Positions 12,479 to 24,900 of a stretch of 64,000 bases of DNA are shown in pieces; position 1 is the stretch's first letter; every line of letters begins with the position of its first letter. Under the pieces are notes generated by a model. It worked only from the letters and a program-made list of their open reading frames with translations. It was not told the origin of the DNA and searched no databases. The translations under genes were made by a program, and so were the position numbers. This DNA is from Corylus avellana (lineage: Eukaryota; Streptophyta; Magnoliopsida; Fagales; Betulaceae). Where the stretch lies: positions 9,426,711 to 9,490,710 of the forward strand of contig NC_081548.1 of the NCBI RefSeq assembly GCF_901000735.1, given 5' to 3'.

Positions 12479-12785
12479 ATGTGAAGAGATTTGTTCAAAC
12501 AATGTTTCAAACGAACTAAAAATCAGTCTAAACAAGATGTGAAGGGGCTGCTAAAAATTGGACTGATGGTGCATATAATGGCAATAACGATTGGTCAGCA
12601 AATGCTTCGTCAATAAAAATATTGATGAGTTTGATTTAGGGGCGGTTGTTACAAGGAAATTGTTGTTTCGAAGAAATTCTATGATATTTAATCCATGATC
12701 ACTCTCAACTAGTCAGACTGGCAGCAAAGTCAATTTCAAAAAGTGTATTCTAAAACGCTCGAATAACAAAGAATTTAATTGGAAT
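12479..12785. other. Intergenic DNA
   Basis: No gene or repeat recognised. Confidence 0.5.
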
Positions 12786-12911
12786 GGAAGGTAAATCACG
12801 AAAATAAAATTTAAATTCAAGATTTTTTTAATATTATATTAAATTATCACTTATTTTAAAAATTTAAGTTGATAAAAAATGATAAATGTAATTATTTAAT
12901 TAATATTCTAA
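12786..12911 (-). mobile_element. TRIM-like terminal-repeat retrotransposon remnant
   Basis: The segment from TTAAATTATCACTTATTT to TTAATTAATATTCTAACA resembles the units in bZIP intron 4 (29034-29441). On the minus strand it starts TGTTAGAATATTAATTAA, as TRIM LTRs often do. GGTAAATCACGAAAAT to its left matches the internal side of those units. Only one LTR-like unit is visible here. Confidence 0.4.
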
Positions 12912-13887
12912 CAAATTATATTTGAGATATTGTAATTGTTGGGGAGATATAAGAGGTTTGAGGCCTTTTAACAAAAGTACATTAACATACATATTTGAAC
13001 ACCATTTTAGTTCAAAAGCCTAAGCTAATAGACTTGGTTCCACTCAAGTATATTAAAATTTTTTTCTTTATATTTTCTCAATATGAGACTCAACACTTAT
13101 AAATACATTCATAATAATAATATAATAGCAGCATACTATTTCGTACCTATTCTAATGAACGCTACTACAGCTTCATTTAATATATATATATATTGATGTG
13201 GAATTAATTCGGCATCACTTCGAGTAAATCACATCTCAAATTCGAAAATCAAATTAACTCATTTTGGTGTAAAAAATTTGAAATCCAAAATTGAACCATT
13301 ACAACAAAGAACCAAATTGAACATATTGAAATTGAAAGGTTTGATTTGGGTCTTCAGGAACCCGAACACCATGCTGCACCCCCTCTCTCTCTCTCTTCCC
13401 TGCTAACATACACACCATTCAGAGCATTCACACTATATAATAGAATACGATATAAATGTAAAATCAATTTATGTGGTTGACCTAAATTATAAATTGATTC
13501 CTATCGTATCATAATGAATTCAGTGGTCCTTAAGATATGCCAAAAAAAATAATAACAAAAAAAAAAAACAAAAACAATTTAGTCCCTTGAGTCAAATTCT
13601 GTTAAAAGATTTAACGGATTCTGTTAGATGTTACGTCAGCGCTAATAAAATGAAGATACGTAGCACACATTTGAGGTGGCATGTGAACCTCCCCTAACTC
13701 TCAAAACCCAGATCAGTCTGCAATCAATACGTCCCACACAACAAATCATTACCCAAAAAAGATTTAACCAAACTTATATAAAGAGAAAAGATCACCTTGA
13801 AGGCAACCTTACCAGTCATATGGCAATAAATTACTTACCAAAAACTTTAATCATTTAAATGTGTTTGATTCTTACGTAAAGTCCTTG

Positions 13888-13936
<49 letters not shown>

Positions 13937-14724
13937 AGAAAACCTTGTCAATATAAAGCAATAGACTGATCGATAGAGTGCTGCATGTCCATGTGATTAG
14001 GTGGGTTTCACTGATTTGCCCCAACGAATCTGGCAACGAATCCCTGTGATTTAGCCTTGGTCCACTCTTTGACAAGTGGAGTGTGTTTTATCATACATTC
14101 ATACCTAAAACAAAATAAAATTTTACCATGAAATAGTTTATTTTTATTTCACTGGAAATGAAAACGATTCTATTCTCTTAATTTACTATTTAATTTGTAA
14201 TTTTTCTGAGTCTTTCAATTCTGGTAATCTTATAAATATGTTGAAATGTCCTTCTCTGAGTTGAAAAAAAAAAAAAAAAACCTAACGTGACCGTGAGACA
14301 CCAAACGACCAACAATTATTCTTCTTTTTTTTCTTTCTTAATTTTTTAGTATTTTTAGATAGGTTTTTTTTAAAAAAAAAAAAAATTTAATTTTAATAAT
14401 TTTTTTATGAGGAAGAAAACATTGTACGTTATTAGTGGTATATACTACATTAACCAAATTAAAAGGAGTAATGTTTTTTAGTAGAAGATTTATAAACACT
14501 TCAAATAGAGTTTATTTGCATACACGTCCCAGCTTGTTAATCCAAGTAGGGTTCTCTTACAGTACCAAGACCCTCTCAATTGTTTGTTAAACTCCTACAC
14601 AGGTTTGTTTTTCTTCTTTAAATGTTCTATATCATGTGATCTCATCGGCACAGATGCTCTAACATTTGTTGTTTCTAGCCTGCTGAAGCACGAGCAAGGA
14701 AAATTTTGCTAAGAAATCCGCATT
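12912..14724. other. Intergenic DNA with low-complexity tracts
   Basis: No gene recognised on either strand. It holds a CT tract (13381-13399), a poly-A stretch (about 13550-13570), a long TA microsatellite (13891-13932) and several T/A homopolymers. On the minus strand the right part could be intron or downstream sequence of the NAC remnant at 18864-19025, but no second NAC exon is visible. Confidence 0.5.
13891..13932. repeat. (TA)n microsatellite
   Basis: About 21 uninterrupted TA units. Confidence 0.95.
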
Positions 14725-15819
14725 GTAGCTGTTGATACCAAATATTTCCAGCAAGCCTAAATAAAAGGCCCACTATTTAAAGAACATGACCCACTAAGTT
14801 GCCAAGTGCATGTTTCCAAACGTATTTGTCATCACCTGGTCCACCCCTAAGTCATGCAGTTATGCGCCATTTATGCTAACCCGATAATTCGGGAAGTGTA
14901 ACCACTCTCCAACAACCCAATTTGGGAGTAACAACCTAAATCAGAGAATAACAACCTCAATCTCCTAGAAAGAGTCCAGGTGCATGCCACATCACCAGTC
15001 GAACTACCCTAGAGATTATCATGGAGGAAATTGCTTAACCACTCCCACGCACAAGGACTCACCCACTCACTCACATGCTCTATAAAAGGAGGAGCCCACC
15101 AACGATAAAACGACGATGAATTCTATCCTTGACTATTCTCAATTAGAATTACTTATTATTTCCTTACTCTTTCTTTATTCAAGTTCTCACTCAGGCATCG
15201 GAGGTGGTACGACCGCCACACCCTCCATTTCGCGGTCTACCACTATTGATCCTTTTTCGTTTATAGCAGGCCTTTCAATCAAGTTGCTACCAGGGTTGAT
15301 AACGGTCTCAATAGTTGGCGCTATCTATGGGAAAGAGGATCATCTAGACGATCCAAAGTTCAAATAGGACAGAAGTCACGAATGGTAGCCACAAGATCTC
15401 AAGGCCAAATCGAAGATCCCAACATGACCAACATTCTCCCTCCCCAGCCGAAAAACATCAATTAACACAACACCGGCAATCTCGAGACTAAAGAAACTCT
15501 GACTGCGTCTCCCGTATTTGGGCCGCACTTGCCAACCAGCAGGCGCCTAGAAACGTTATAGTTCTAGAATGAGCACATATTGGAGATCCTGGAGTTACTT
15601 CTGCAGAGAAGTTTCGAAAACCGGCACCAAGAAAGGGACTCAACAGATGTCGAACAATAGCCTGAAACATCCAATAGACCTAGAAGCCGCCTGCAGCAAT
15701 AGAGGATGGCTCCATTGATTCACGTATGGATGTTTTCCAAGCACAGTTCCAAGCCAAGCTAGACAACCTAGCCTACCAACTAATAGCTCCCACACTGCGG
15801 GGGGTGGCGATTTCTTGGG

Positions 15820-16345
15820 GATGGACCTGCCCGACAAATTCAAATTACCACACATGGATCGCTACGATGGAAGCCAAGACCCGGCGGACCATCTTGAAAC
15901 ATATAGAGCTCACATGGCGTTGCAGGACTCATCCTCAAGGGAGCCTCCCCATCACCCTCAAGGGAGCCTCCAAATGTTTGTTTAGCCATCTACGACCCCG
16001 GTCCATAGGGACATTCACCGAACTCGATAAAAACTTCCTCTCCTATCTTATTGGAAATCGCCAGCGACGCAAGCCGGAGACATATCTGCTAACCGTGAAA
16101 CAAGAGTACAATGAGTCGTTGAAAAGCTCACAGTCAATGACCTAGACGAAAGGGTAATCCACCCTGCATTAATGGGAGGAATACGGCCCCATAGTCCTTT
16201 CATGGCTGACATAAGCCGTTATCCATCGAGGGAATTGGATGAGCTCATGGCGAGAGCTAAAAAATTCGTCAACGGCGAAGAAATGGTAAAGACCTTCGTA
16301 AAGCAAGTTCGAACCAAAAACCCCCCAGAAAGAAGGAGGGAGAGC
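15820..16345 (+). pseudogene. Frameshifted Ty3/Gypsy gag in element E
   Basis: Reading across frames reveals a retrotransposon gag: DKFKLPHMDRYDGSQDPADH near 15832-15890, then a shift, then GTFTELDKNFLSYLIGNRQR near 16006-16065, and later a stretch with MADISRYPSRELDELMARAK near 16200-16260. This follows the usual order of plant Gypsy gag (Y-D-G-x-x-D-P, then F-x-E-L, then a Glu/Leu-rich tail). The 139-codon ORF at 15726-16145 covers only part and is a frame mixture. No zinc knuckle is visible. A block near 16325-16400 is partly duplicated at 16865-16945, showing local rearrangement. Confidence 0.6.
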
Positions 16346-17637
16346 TGAAGACCAGAGAGGGACGTGCGGTCTCACAGGGCGGACAACCACTTCAAAGCAT
16401 ATCCAACGTGTGCACCTTAAGTTATTTAGCTTTGCATGCATATCAAGATTTCTCTGGAGCATTTTTGGTTTGTTCTTTTAAGTTATTTAGCTTCCAAATA
16501 CTAACTATTCATTTGCACCTATTTGCCACTACATGGATATTCATGCAAATCTATCTGTCCACAAAACCCACACTCACAGCCACTAAAATAGGAACACAAC
16601 ACTTTGCACCTCTCATGTCTACGCAACAAGTAAATATGCTCATCGACATTTTATGTCATATGATTGATTTAATTATGCTTCAATTTATTATTGCTTATTT
16701 AATTATGCTTCAACCAACCTAAGCAAAGAGGTAACATCAAAGGGGAAGGCAAAATTTTGCATATCTGGCAACTACAGCTACTACAGTTAGTTCCACTACA
16801 GCAAAACTCCCGAAGATTTATAAAAGGAAACCATTAAAGCATTTGCGGAACAAGCAAAAAAGGAGAAGTCTCTAGAAAGAAGGAAGGACAGCCGGCGGCC
16901 CAGAAGGGACGCGCCAACCCGCAAGGCAGAAAATTGTTTCGCAGTATACCCCTTTCCTTAGTAGAGTAGAACTAGGTGCACCTGTCGCAAGAATAACTCC
17001 AGGCGTACCAGTCACAAGAATAACTCCAGGCAGACTGTACGCAATTCCAAGAATAACTCTAGGCGGACCATTCAACAGCCCCACAGTCTCTCTCTCCATC
17101 CTTAGAAAGAAAAGGAAGCACATCAATGTGTCAAAGGAAACTCAACATATGTGAAACTACGCAACAGTGATGAGCCAACATCCCGTCCGGGTTGGTAAAG
17201 GTATACCCTGTGTTTACAAAACGGTACTCCTTTATGCAACTACTTAAAACGATGTCGGGTAGCTATCAACAAATTAAATGCCTTTATTCAAACAACAAAA
17301 ACTAAAAGGTGAACATCCTACCTGGGTTGGTAGGTGTATGTGTCGTTTGATAAAATATGATACTTACCTATGCAGCCAGTTAAAATAGTGTCCGGGTAGC
17401 CTACATATCTCTCCATATACACCAGTCTCACAATGTTCGGATTCTCATGTTAAAATTGAGAGGTCCTCTCTCCAGACTCTCCTACACAAAAGGAGAGACA
17501 CCCTAACTTTCAAACTCAAAGGGGGCAAATACGAAGATTTGCAGATAAATCTCCACATAGGCTAGTAAGGGTACACTCCGGCAAACGGTACTCGTTTGCG
17601 TAAGAGCTGTAAAAGTCATACTTACTAAAATACAAAC

Positions 17638-17720
17638 ATACATACATACATACATACATCCGATCACACATCTATTCATGCATGCATCCACTCATACATG
17701 CATTTGCTCATGCATGCATC
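17638..17720. repeat. CATA/CATG short tandem repeat
   Basis: Five to six CATA units are followed by degenerate CATGCATGCATC units, inside element E. Confidence 0.85.
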
Positions 17721-18863
17721 CATACATTTACCTACGGACTCATGCTTTGAACCTCGTACCACTCAAATAGTGCACGAGTATGCCTACATACAAAATCTCT
17801 ATCTTCGGATTAATGCAGAATTTTCCCGACTTTGGTGGAGCATGCTCGGATCATATTCAAAGAAATATGTACAAGATTTGCAAAAACAAAGTTAACATTT
17901 CAGATGGGGATAAAAGAAACTTTGTTCCCATTGGGTCACCAATGTGACCTAAGGGAATGGCAGGGTATTGTTGATACCAAATATTTCTAGCAGGCCCAAA
18001 TAAAATGCCCACTATGGTTTAAAGGCCACAACCCACTAAGCTGCCAAGCGCACGTATCCAAACATATGTCTCATTGCCTGGTCTACCCCCTAATCATGCA
18101 GTTATGCGCCATCTTATGCTAACCCTATAATCAGGGAAATGTAACCACTCTCCAACAATCTAATCTGGAAGTAACAACTCAAATCAGAGAATAACAAACT
18201 CAATCGCCTAAAAAGAGTCTAGGTACATGCCAAATCACCAGGCGAACTACCCCAAAGATTATCATGGAGGAAATCGCTTAACCACTCCCACGTATCAAGG
18301 GAGTCGAGTGAGAGTCCCACAAGGACTCACCCACTCACTCACAGGCTCTATAAAAGGAGGAGCCCACCAACGATGAAACGATGGTGAATTCTATCCTTGA
18401 CTATTCTTAATTATTATTACTTATTATTTCCTTACTCTTACTTTATTCAAGTTCTCACTCAGGCATCGGAGGTGGTACGACCGCCACACCCCCCATTTTG
18501 CAGTCTACCACTACTAATCCTTTTTCGTTCTTAGCAAGCCATTGAATCAAGTTGCTACTAGGGTTGATAATTGTCTCAACAGTAGCAAATTTAATTGTAC
18601 TAGAATTCATACACAAGAAACAAAAACTTCATGTCTGGAATAGATAATATGCACACCTTATATCTGAGATAGCAACTTTTATCTAGTATCCTTTTTTTGT
18701 AGACCATCTTCCCATGGCTTATGATCAATAAATCAGATTTAAAACTACATAATAATGGTTCCATTTGCAAAATTCCTGATATTAGAAAAGGGTTTGTTGT
18801 TGGGTTTCCATGTGACCTACATGACTGATTCATTGCTCCGAGGTTCCTCTTTATAGGTAGTTC

Positions 18864-19025
18864 TCAACTGGCCAATACCTTATGGCGAAGGTAGAACTCC
18901 ACCAGCTCTTCCTCGGTCGGGTGGAAGCAAAACACGGGCATCACCATATCATGCTCATGATCATCAACTACCGCTGGCTTGTTGTTGTCATGGCTCATAT
19001 TGTTTGAGCTTGCTGCAATTGCCAT
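18864..19025 (-). pseudogene. NAC-domain transcription factor, first exon only (NAC035/LOV1-like), decayed
   Basis: On the minus strand the ATG at 19025 opens MAIAASSNNM, then an acidic/His stretch ending DHEHDMVMP, then [20 protein letters not shown], then three residues and a TGA. This is the start of a NAC domain, whose consensus is [21 protein letters not shown]. NAC035-type proteins carry a similar DMVMPGFRF entry. Two near-invariant residues are changed (Gly to Val, Arg to Cys), and one Arg of the LRRKV segment is His. Two of these fit C-to-T decay at CpG. AAG|GTATTG at 18879/18878 could be a splice donor, giving a 49-codon exon 1, but no second exon with the rest of the DNA-binding fold is visible to the left. 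A TATA-like TATATAAAT lies about 85 bases upstream. I infer a truncated, non-functional gene. Confidence 0.7.
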
Positions 19026-19099
19026 AAACTATCTACTCAAATTCAAGGTAATAATGAACTAGTACTACTCCTCTTGGGCTTCTCGGCGGTCCTCCCCCT

Positions 19100-19116
19100 C
19101 TTCATTTATATACCAT
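19100..19116 (-). promoter_or_regulatory. TATA-like box of the NAC remnant
   Basis: The minus strand reads GGTATATAAATGAAG, about 80 bases before the ATG at 19025. Spacing fits a plant core promoter, so the fragment seems to derive from a genomic gene, not a processed copy. Confidence 0.4.
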
Positions 19117-19140
19117 GAGATGGAGAAATACCATACGATT

Positions 19141-19981
19141 TGAGTGGTATATATATGCGATATAAAAATCCACTCTTTGGGAAATGCTATTTTAAATCTC
19201 GCACATGGCAGTCAAATTCAATTTGAAATACAAGACTTTTTCTATTCAAAAGTGCAACTACTAAGTGCACATGCTCAACCTAGTTACCCTAACTAACACT
19301 AACTATCTAGACACCGAATCTTAGAGGAAACCAGCTATTTCCACTAACTATTCTTCTACGAAATCTTTTGACAGGTCTTCCTCATCCTTGTTCGAGGCCT
19401 CATAGTTCTTCTTGATACTAAGAAGGAAAGCAATCTTCTAACGATTGGTCCCTACTTGCAGTACCCCAGCCTTTAGCAACAAGAGTTCTTCCTATTTCAT
19501 CTTTGCATACTCATCAGTCCCTTGGGTTACATGCTCATGTATCTCCCGTTTCCTTCCTAAGCTAGTAAGGGTTATGCTCCCTAAGGATTGGTGGAAAATC
19601 CCGTACTACCGACAGGCTACGACGCTTCCATTTTGCTGTTGTTTTCACACAGTTGTGATTTTGTTGCCCCTGCATCTTCTAAGTTATGCAAGTAGACTGA
19701 ATGTTCCTTCTAGGTAACTCGGTTGGGATTGTCCAATCATAATTGCATTCCATAAGCGTGAGTCTTCGTGCCACAGGAGCAAGTGAGCTCGTTCCCTCCG
19801 ACCTATTACTATGCAATCAATAAAGCTGTTACTTTAGCCCGCACCTCAACCATCAAAACATAGTAGAAAACCTAGGCCCATCCTATGCTCCGGTCTTTCA
19901 CAATTAAAGTTTAGTGCATCATATAACCTATTCTCAGATTTTTTGCTGTGGTCGACCAAAATGAATGCTTTGATACCATAC
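19141..19981 (-). mobile_element. Leader/gag remnant beside the Gypsy LTR
   Basis: Immediately left of the LTR, GCTTTGATACCA (19967-19978) reads TGGTATCAAAGC on the minus strand, a tRNA-Met-type primer-binding site. Further left I see only broken frames, including a Gln-rich minus-strand stretch near 19620-19680 that may be a gag remnant. The border between element and NAC upstream DNA is unclear. Confidence 0.45.
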
Positions 19982-21786
19982 TATAACGCCCCCAAAACTA
20001 TCCTTAACCATTCTGGTAGGCTTACTATCAATTCCTTCAATTTAGTTAACTTGTAACTAACTGATCAATCATAGACTTGGAGCTACTAATCAAAATACAG
20101 TTATTCTAATCAAACCTGGTAGAGTCTCCAGGTCTCTTTCCTTTAAAAACTCTCTTAAGAAAGATAACTTGACAAGCTGCAAACACTGCATAAGCTTAAG
20201 ACTTAGTAAATAAGTCTCACAGTCGAGTATGAAATGAACTCTTATTTAAGGGGAGAAGTAAACATGTATTTAATGTAAACAAAAGAGGTGTTGCTTATGT
20301 TATTACATCCTAAAAATATGGTTTTGGTTTGTGAGAAGATTAGGTGTAATCCCAGTGACAATCATCTATTAATTTTAATGCAGAAAACTAATGTTTTAAT
20401 AGGTCATAACTATCATGTATGGTCAATCCGAGATACTACCAATTTTCAGCAAGGTTCAAAGGACTTGTAATACAATACCAGTGCCCCCGCTATTGTATGC
20501 TACCGTCTATAACACTATTAGTCTGATTAAATCCAACCTAGGGTGGCCCACGCTACTAATGAACTATGTCTTGTAGTGACCCACCAATCAAAGATGGTTG
20601 CGCTGGTCACGAGACAACCCAATGCCCATATAACACACACACATTTGACCATAGAATCAAGTATATATAGTAAGCTCATGGCCATTATACCGTACATACC
20701 GGTGTACCATATCATACAATGCACCTCTATTAATCAGTTATTAAGGCAATTATCAAGTTGCATAAAAAGTAATTGTGCTCATAACATACGTGTGAATAGT
20801 GAGTTAACATATCACATGTTTTTAAGGAAAGCAATCGTAAGTATTTACTTACCACATACACTTGCTTGATCCCTTAGACATTTAAAACCCCTGCTATAAC
20901 GAAACATAGCTTATAATTATACGTAGTACTAGATAACCTATTATAAACACATAAGGTCCTAATCGAGAAGTAATCTAGGTAAAAGATCATAAAACCCTAA
21001 TTTCACTCATTCTATACACTGGTCGAACGTTTGAAGCTTTTGGCCGAACGTTGTGTTTGGTGTCGAACGTTCGATTAGTAAGCAGGGAACATTCGGTCAG
21101 ATGCTAGAATGCATGTAAGAAGGCTCCTATCCTCAAACCACTACATAATAGATCTCATCTTAGGCTCTTAATGAGTGTATGCAATCATAATATACTATGA
21201 CATCATGAAAACTTGGGAAACAATAGGTGTTTTTAAAACATTTGAAAACCCTTTTCACTTTTGAAAGAAAATAATGACATAAACTCATCATAGTATCCTC
21301 AAATCTTGTAAAGAGCATAAAAATCACAAGAATAACATGAAAACTGTGTACAAAAGAGTTTACCTCAAAGATGGTCTCCCACTTCAAAATCTCTTCATTC
21401 TTGCTCTAAAAATCTCTTCTCACTCAAGGGTTAGAGTTTCTATTTTTGGGGTGGATTTTGGGGAGATGAGGGGGTGATATTTATGGGGGAGTAAGTGCAT
21501 ATTGAAAAGGTGAATAATAGGTTAAAATTCATCTTTCAAACTGTCACCAAATGTTAGGTACTATGGTTGAACGTTCGGTATACTATTAAACAGTGGTTAT
21601 AAGGTTGCAGGTCGAACATTTGGTTAGTACCCAAGGGTCTTCAAATGGGTCAACGAACGTTCGAGTGGGGACCAGTTGTACGTTCGTAGTAAAGGTTGGG
21701 CTCCAATGTTCGGTGATCCCCCATTGAACGTTTGGCCAGAGGCTAAAACTAGGTTTAGGATGTTTATTATTATTATTATTTAAATA

Positions 21787-21817
<31 letters not shown>

Positions 21818-21912
21818 GTTTCAAAAAATGTTTTAAAGCTCTTTGATTTCGAGGGAAAGTTTATATAAGGTGATAAACTCTTATTAGGGTTTTGAAATCT
21901 TGGGGCTTCACA
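19982..21912 (-). mobile_element. 5' LTR of a Tekay-like Gypsy element, minus strand
   Basis: On the minus strand it starts TGTGAAGCCCCAAG (from 21912) and ends GGGGGCGTTATA, next to the primer-binding site. Length is 1931 bp. The central part (20400-20640) matches 11228-11400 in opposite orientation. U3-side sequence (21020-21740) has about ten copies of a GAACGTTCG-like palindromic 9-mer and relatives. A poly-T tract lies at 21791-21817. Confidence 0.65.
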
Positions 21913-24900
21913 GAACTGCTATCAACTGGCTAGCGAACAACAGATTTTGATCTTCAACTTTGAGTACCAATTCGAGCCCCAACTCAAATGATAACCCTAA
22001 ACTAACAACCACTTAGTTTTGACACTAAATTAGCCAGCATAAAATATAGATCATAAAACCTAACATAACGAAAAGTGCTACATGCCATATGCATCAAAAC
22101 AGTAAAGATAAAGCCAGAAATTCAGAGAAGGTGGAAACATGAGTCAATTACCCAATTTCCCACTCATTGTGGACCTCTTATTTTTAACTTACCTGGGTAT
22201 GGATCTTTGAAGGATTTATTTTATTTTTTTAGCGAAGAAGGAAGACGTGTCTGAAAAGTAGGGGCTGCTTTTTGTCATTTTCAAAGAACCTTGTCTTTAA
22301 ATAAGATCTTTCTAGGCCTCTTGAGAACTGTATTAGAATTTGGAGCAGTTTTCCTCTTCAAATAGTTTTACTAGTCCTCCACTAGTAATCATAAAATATA
22401 TATTATTTGTTAGCTATCATAGACATATATATAAGATATCTGGCGTCAAAGTCAGAAGGTATGAGATTGATCAGTTCATTCTGAAGTAGTATCTTTTGCT
22501 AGATTCATTCATTTGCCTTTCAATAATGGTAGGACTTTGATCTTCCCTTTGCTTTTGTTTCTTTCACTTCGTACGGAATCCTTGTCAGTAGGAGTTTATT
22601 ATTGGCATGTTATTGTTCTCATTCTTAGTTGGCTAACTTGGCTCTGCAGACATGTTTCTCATTTGCTTAGCAAATGCAAGTGGCCTATTTGATGACATGA
22701 CTGGTTTGAATTGACAAAGGGCACAATCAGTGTTCAATTTATTTGACCAATTGTTTCTTTCTTCTTCAACTCCTGATTGATTGATTATCTATCAAAGGTT
22801 AGGTTATTTCGTGGCTACTAATCTTCCTCTCCCTCTTCATACTTGCTCAACTTGTTTCAATATTTTATCTCATGCTTAAAAAGACAAAAAAAAAAAAATC
22901 ACCCTTTCATTGGGGATTCATGACTAGTGTTGTGTTCTTTTTGTTTAGTATCCTTAAATATATTGTGAACTTGCTTTGTTACGGTTAGTTCTATGACGTA
23001 CCTTAAATTAGTTTATACTTGATAACCATCTACATTTCTCTTTAAGAAACATTTCAAATTAGGGCAAAAGCTGCTCTCGCAAGGCACAATAGATTTGCAG
23101 AGTGCATGGGATCCTCCTCCATGCAGAAGAAAAGGATTACAAAAACTGGTTATAGCTTTTTCTTTGAAGCATTTGAGGCTTTCAAGTTTCAACGCTCTTC
23201 AAGACGATGGTGAACCAAGCTGATGATGTGGCTGGGAAAGTGATCTCATTCGAAAACATCATTTTCCTCCCTGTATATGACACGTTACACTTGTTGAACA
23301 AAAACTTTTATCAAGGGTTGAGATTGCTTGCGTTGCCCACCTGATTGATCTGCCTATTGCTCAAGTGGTGGAGAAAAAGTTTGTCTCAAATGGACGACAA
23401 GTTTGCTGGGTGTCTCATCATGTTTGATGATCCCAACGCCCAAACCAGATGCCATGCTGGGCTTTGTCCAAAAAGAATGGAGCTGGGCTGATTCTAGCAT
23501 AAGATGAAATAGATTTGTTACATATGTGCTCATTTATTAATGAAAATTAAGGTGGATGAAATAACAAATGAAAATACATGTAACATTTAAGGGTGATTTT
23601 CACTTTCACGTCAAAAAATGAACATTTAGGAGTATATATATAGCATTTCTCATAACAAAAAATATTAATGTCAAAATCTTTAAAAATTTCATGTGTCATT
23701 TGAGCAAGTAATTAAGCAAAACACATTTACATTTATTAATGATAATTAAAAAAGTATGTCAGAAGCATATGTTATACATGATACTTTTAGAGACTGTTGG
23801 ATTAAAATTTTGTCATTCTCTCTAAGGGCAACAATTTGTGTTCACATATAGAGTTTGAGCCGTGTCAATAAATATGTAGAAGACTATATACGTCAATTTT
23901 AACCATACTCATTTCATTAAACCGATCATAAGGTGTAAAAATTAACCATGCCCTAATCCTCCCTCTCAAATTATAAAGCAATGCTTTGCTGATTCAAAAA
24001 TGAATCGGATATTGATTGTTTGTGGCCAAAATGGAGCTCTCAAAGCATGCCTTTTAGATTTAATCGGAGGTAGCTTTCCCATGTGATCAATCTTTTGTAC
24101 ATTAATAAATCATATACTTTTTGATGGTGGTTGTATCGTGGGCCTTGGTAATTAATTCACCGTAGAAAAGTTAGGTATTACGTAGTCTTATGTAATAAAG
24201 TTGTCAATACGCAAAGCTTATTACTGTTTTTTTTCTTTTTCTTTTTTTTTTTTTTAAAAAAAAAGCTTATTACTTTAAAACTGAAAAAAGAAAGTGGGCA
24301 AAATCCAAAGCATCTAAGCAACTTCTTTTGAGTCGGTGGCTGTCCAAATCAACTTACATTGCCTACACACCCTTACATGCACTCAAATGCTGCATAAGCC
24401 ATTCCCTTTCTTCTCAATAGAAAAATTAACAATAAAAATAAATAAATAAAATAATGCTGCTAAGCCACCCCCAGAGCAAAATGCTTTTGCTTTTCCCAAA
24501 TAAAGCTTTTGCATCACTTTGTTATTTTCGCTTTGATTTGCTTTTTTGATGGCTGCCATGACTTTAATTTGTTAAGAGATCAGCTTTTTTGATGGCTGCC
24601 ATGACTCTTGAGACTTTTGCAGGCTGCCTGCATATAGTTTTCCATGACTTATTTGGTTTATTATTACATTTATGTGTTGATGCCACGTATACCGGCTTGC
24701 TTTAAAGCCAACTAAAAATTCTGTCGTTTTGAATAAATTCTAAGCTCTATGTAAAACGTTTTGATGATTTTCCCTTTAAACATAGCCGCCGAGACCAATA
24801 AAACCCTATCTAATGGCCAATGGAAGACAAGTAACCATATATGGACAAGTTTTTTAAAATCATTTTAAGCTAAGAAAAGGTTGAATATGATCAATTGCAT

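Larger units (their letters stand above)
14730..18581 (+). mobile_element. Complete non-autonomous LTR retrotransposon (element E)
   Basis: Two LTRs (14730-15313 and 17969-18581) start TGTTGATACCAAATATTTC and end GTCTCAATA/GTCTCAACA. A perfect 5-bp target duplication GTAGC flanks the element (14725-14729 and 18582-18586), so it is one intact insertion. Both LTRs carry the TATA box CTATAAAAGGAG (15080 and about 18350). After the 5' LTR comes GTTGGCGCTATCTATGGG, a likely primer-binding site. AAGGGAATGGCAGGGTA before the 3' LTR is the likely polypurine tract. The 2.65-kb interior has a broken gag and no reverse transcriptase or integrase, so it must have moved with enzymes supplied in trans. The 3' LTR has a gain of about 27 bp near 18291-18320. 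Confidence 0.85.
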
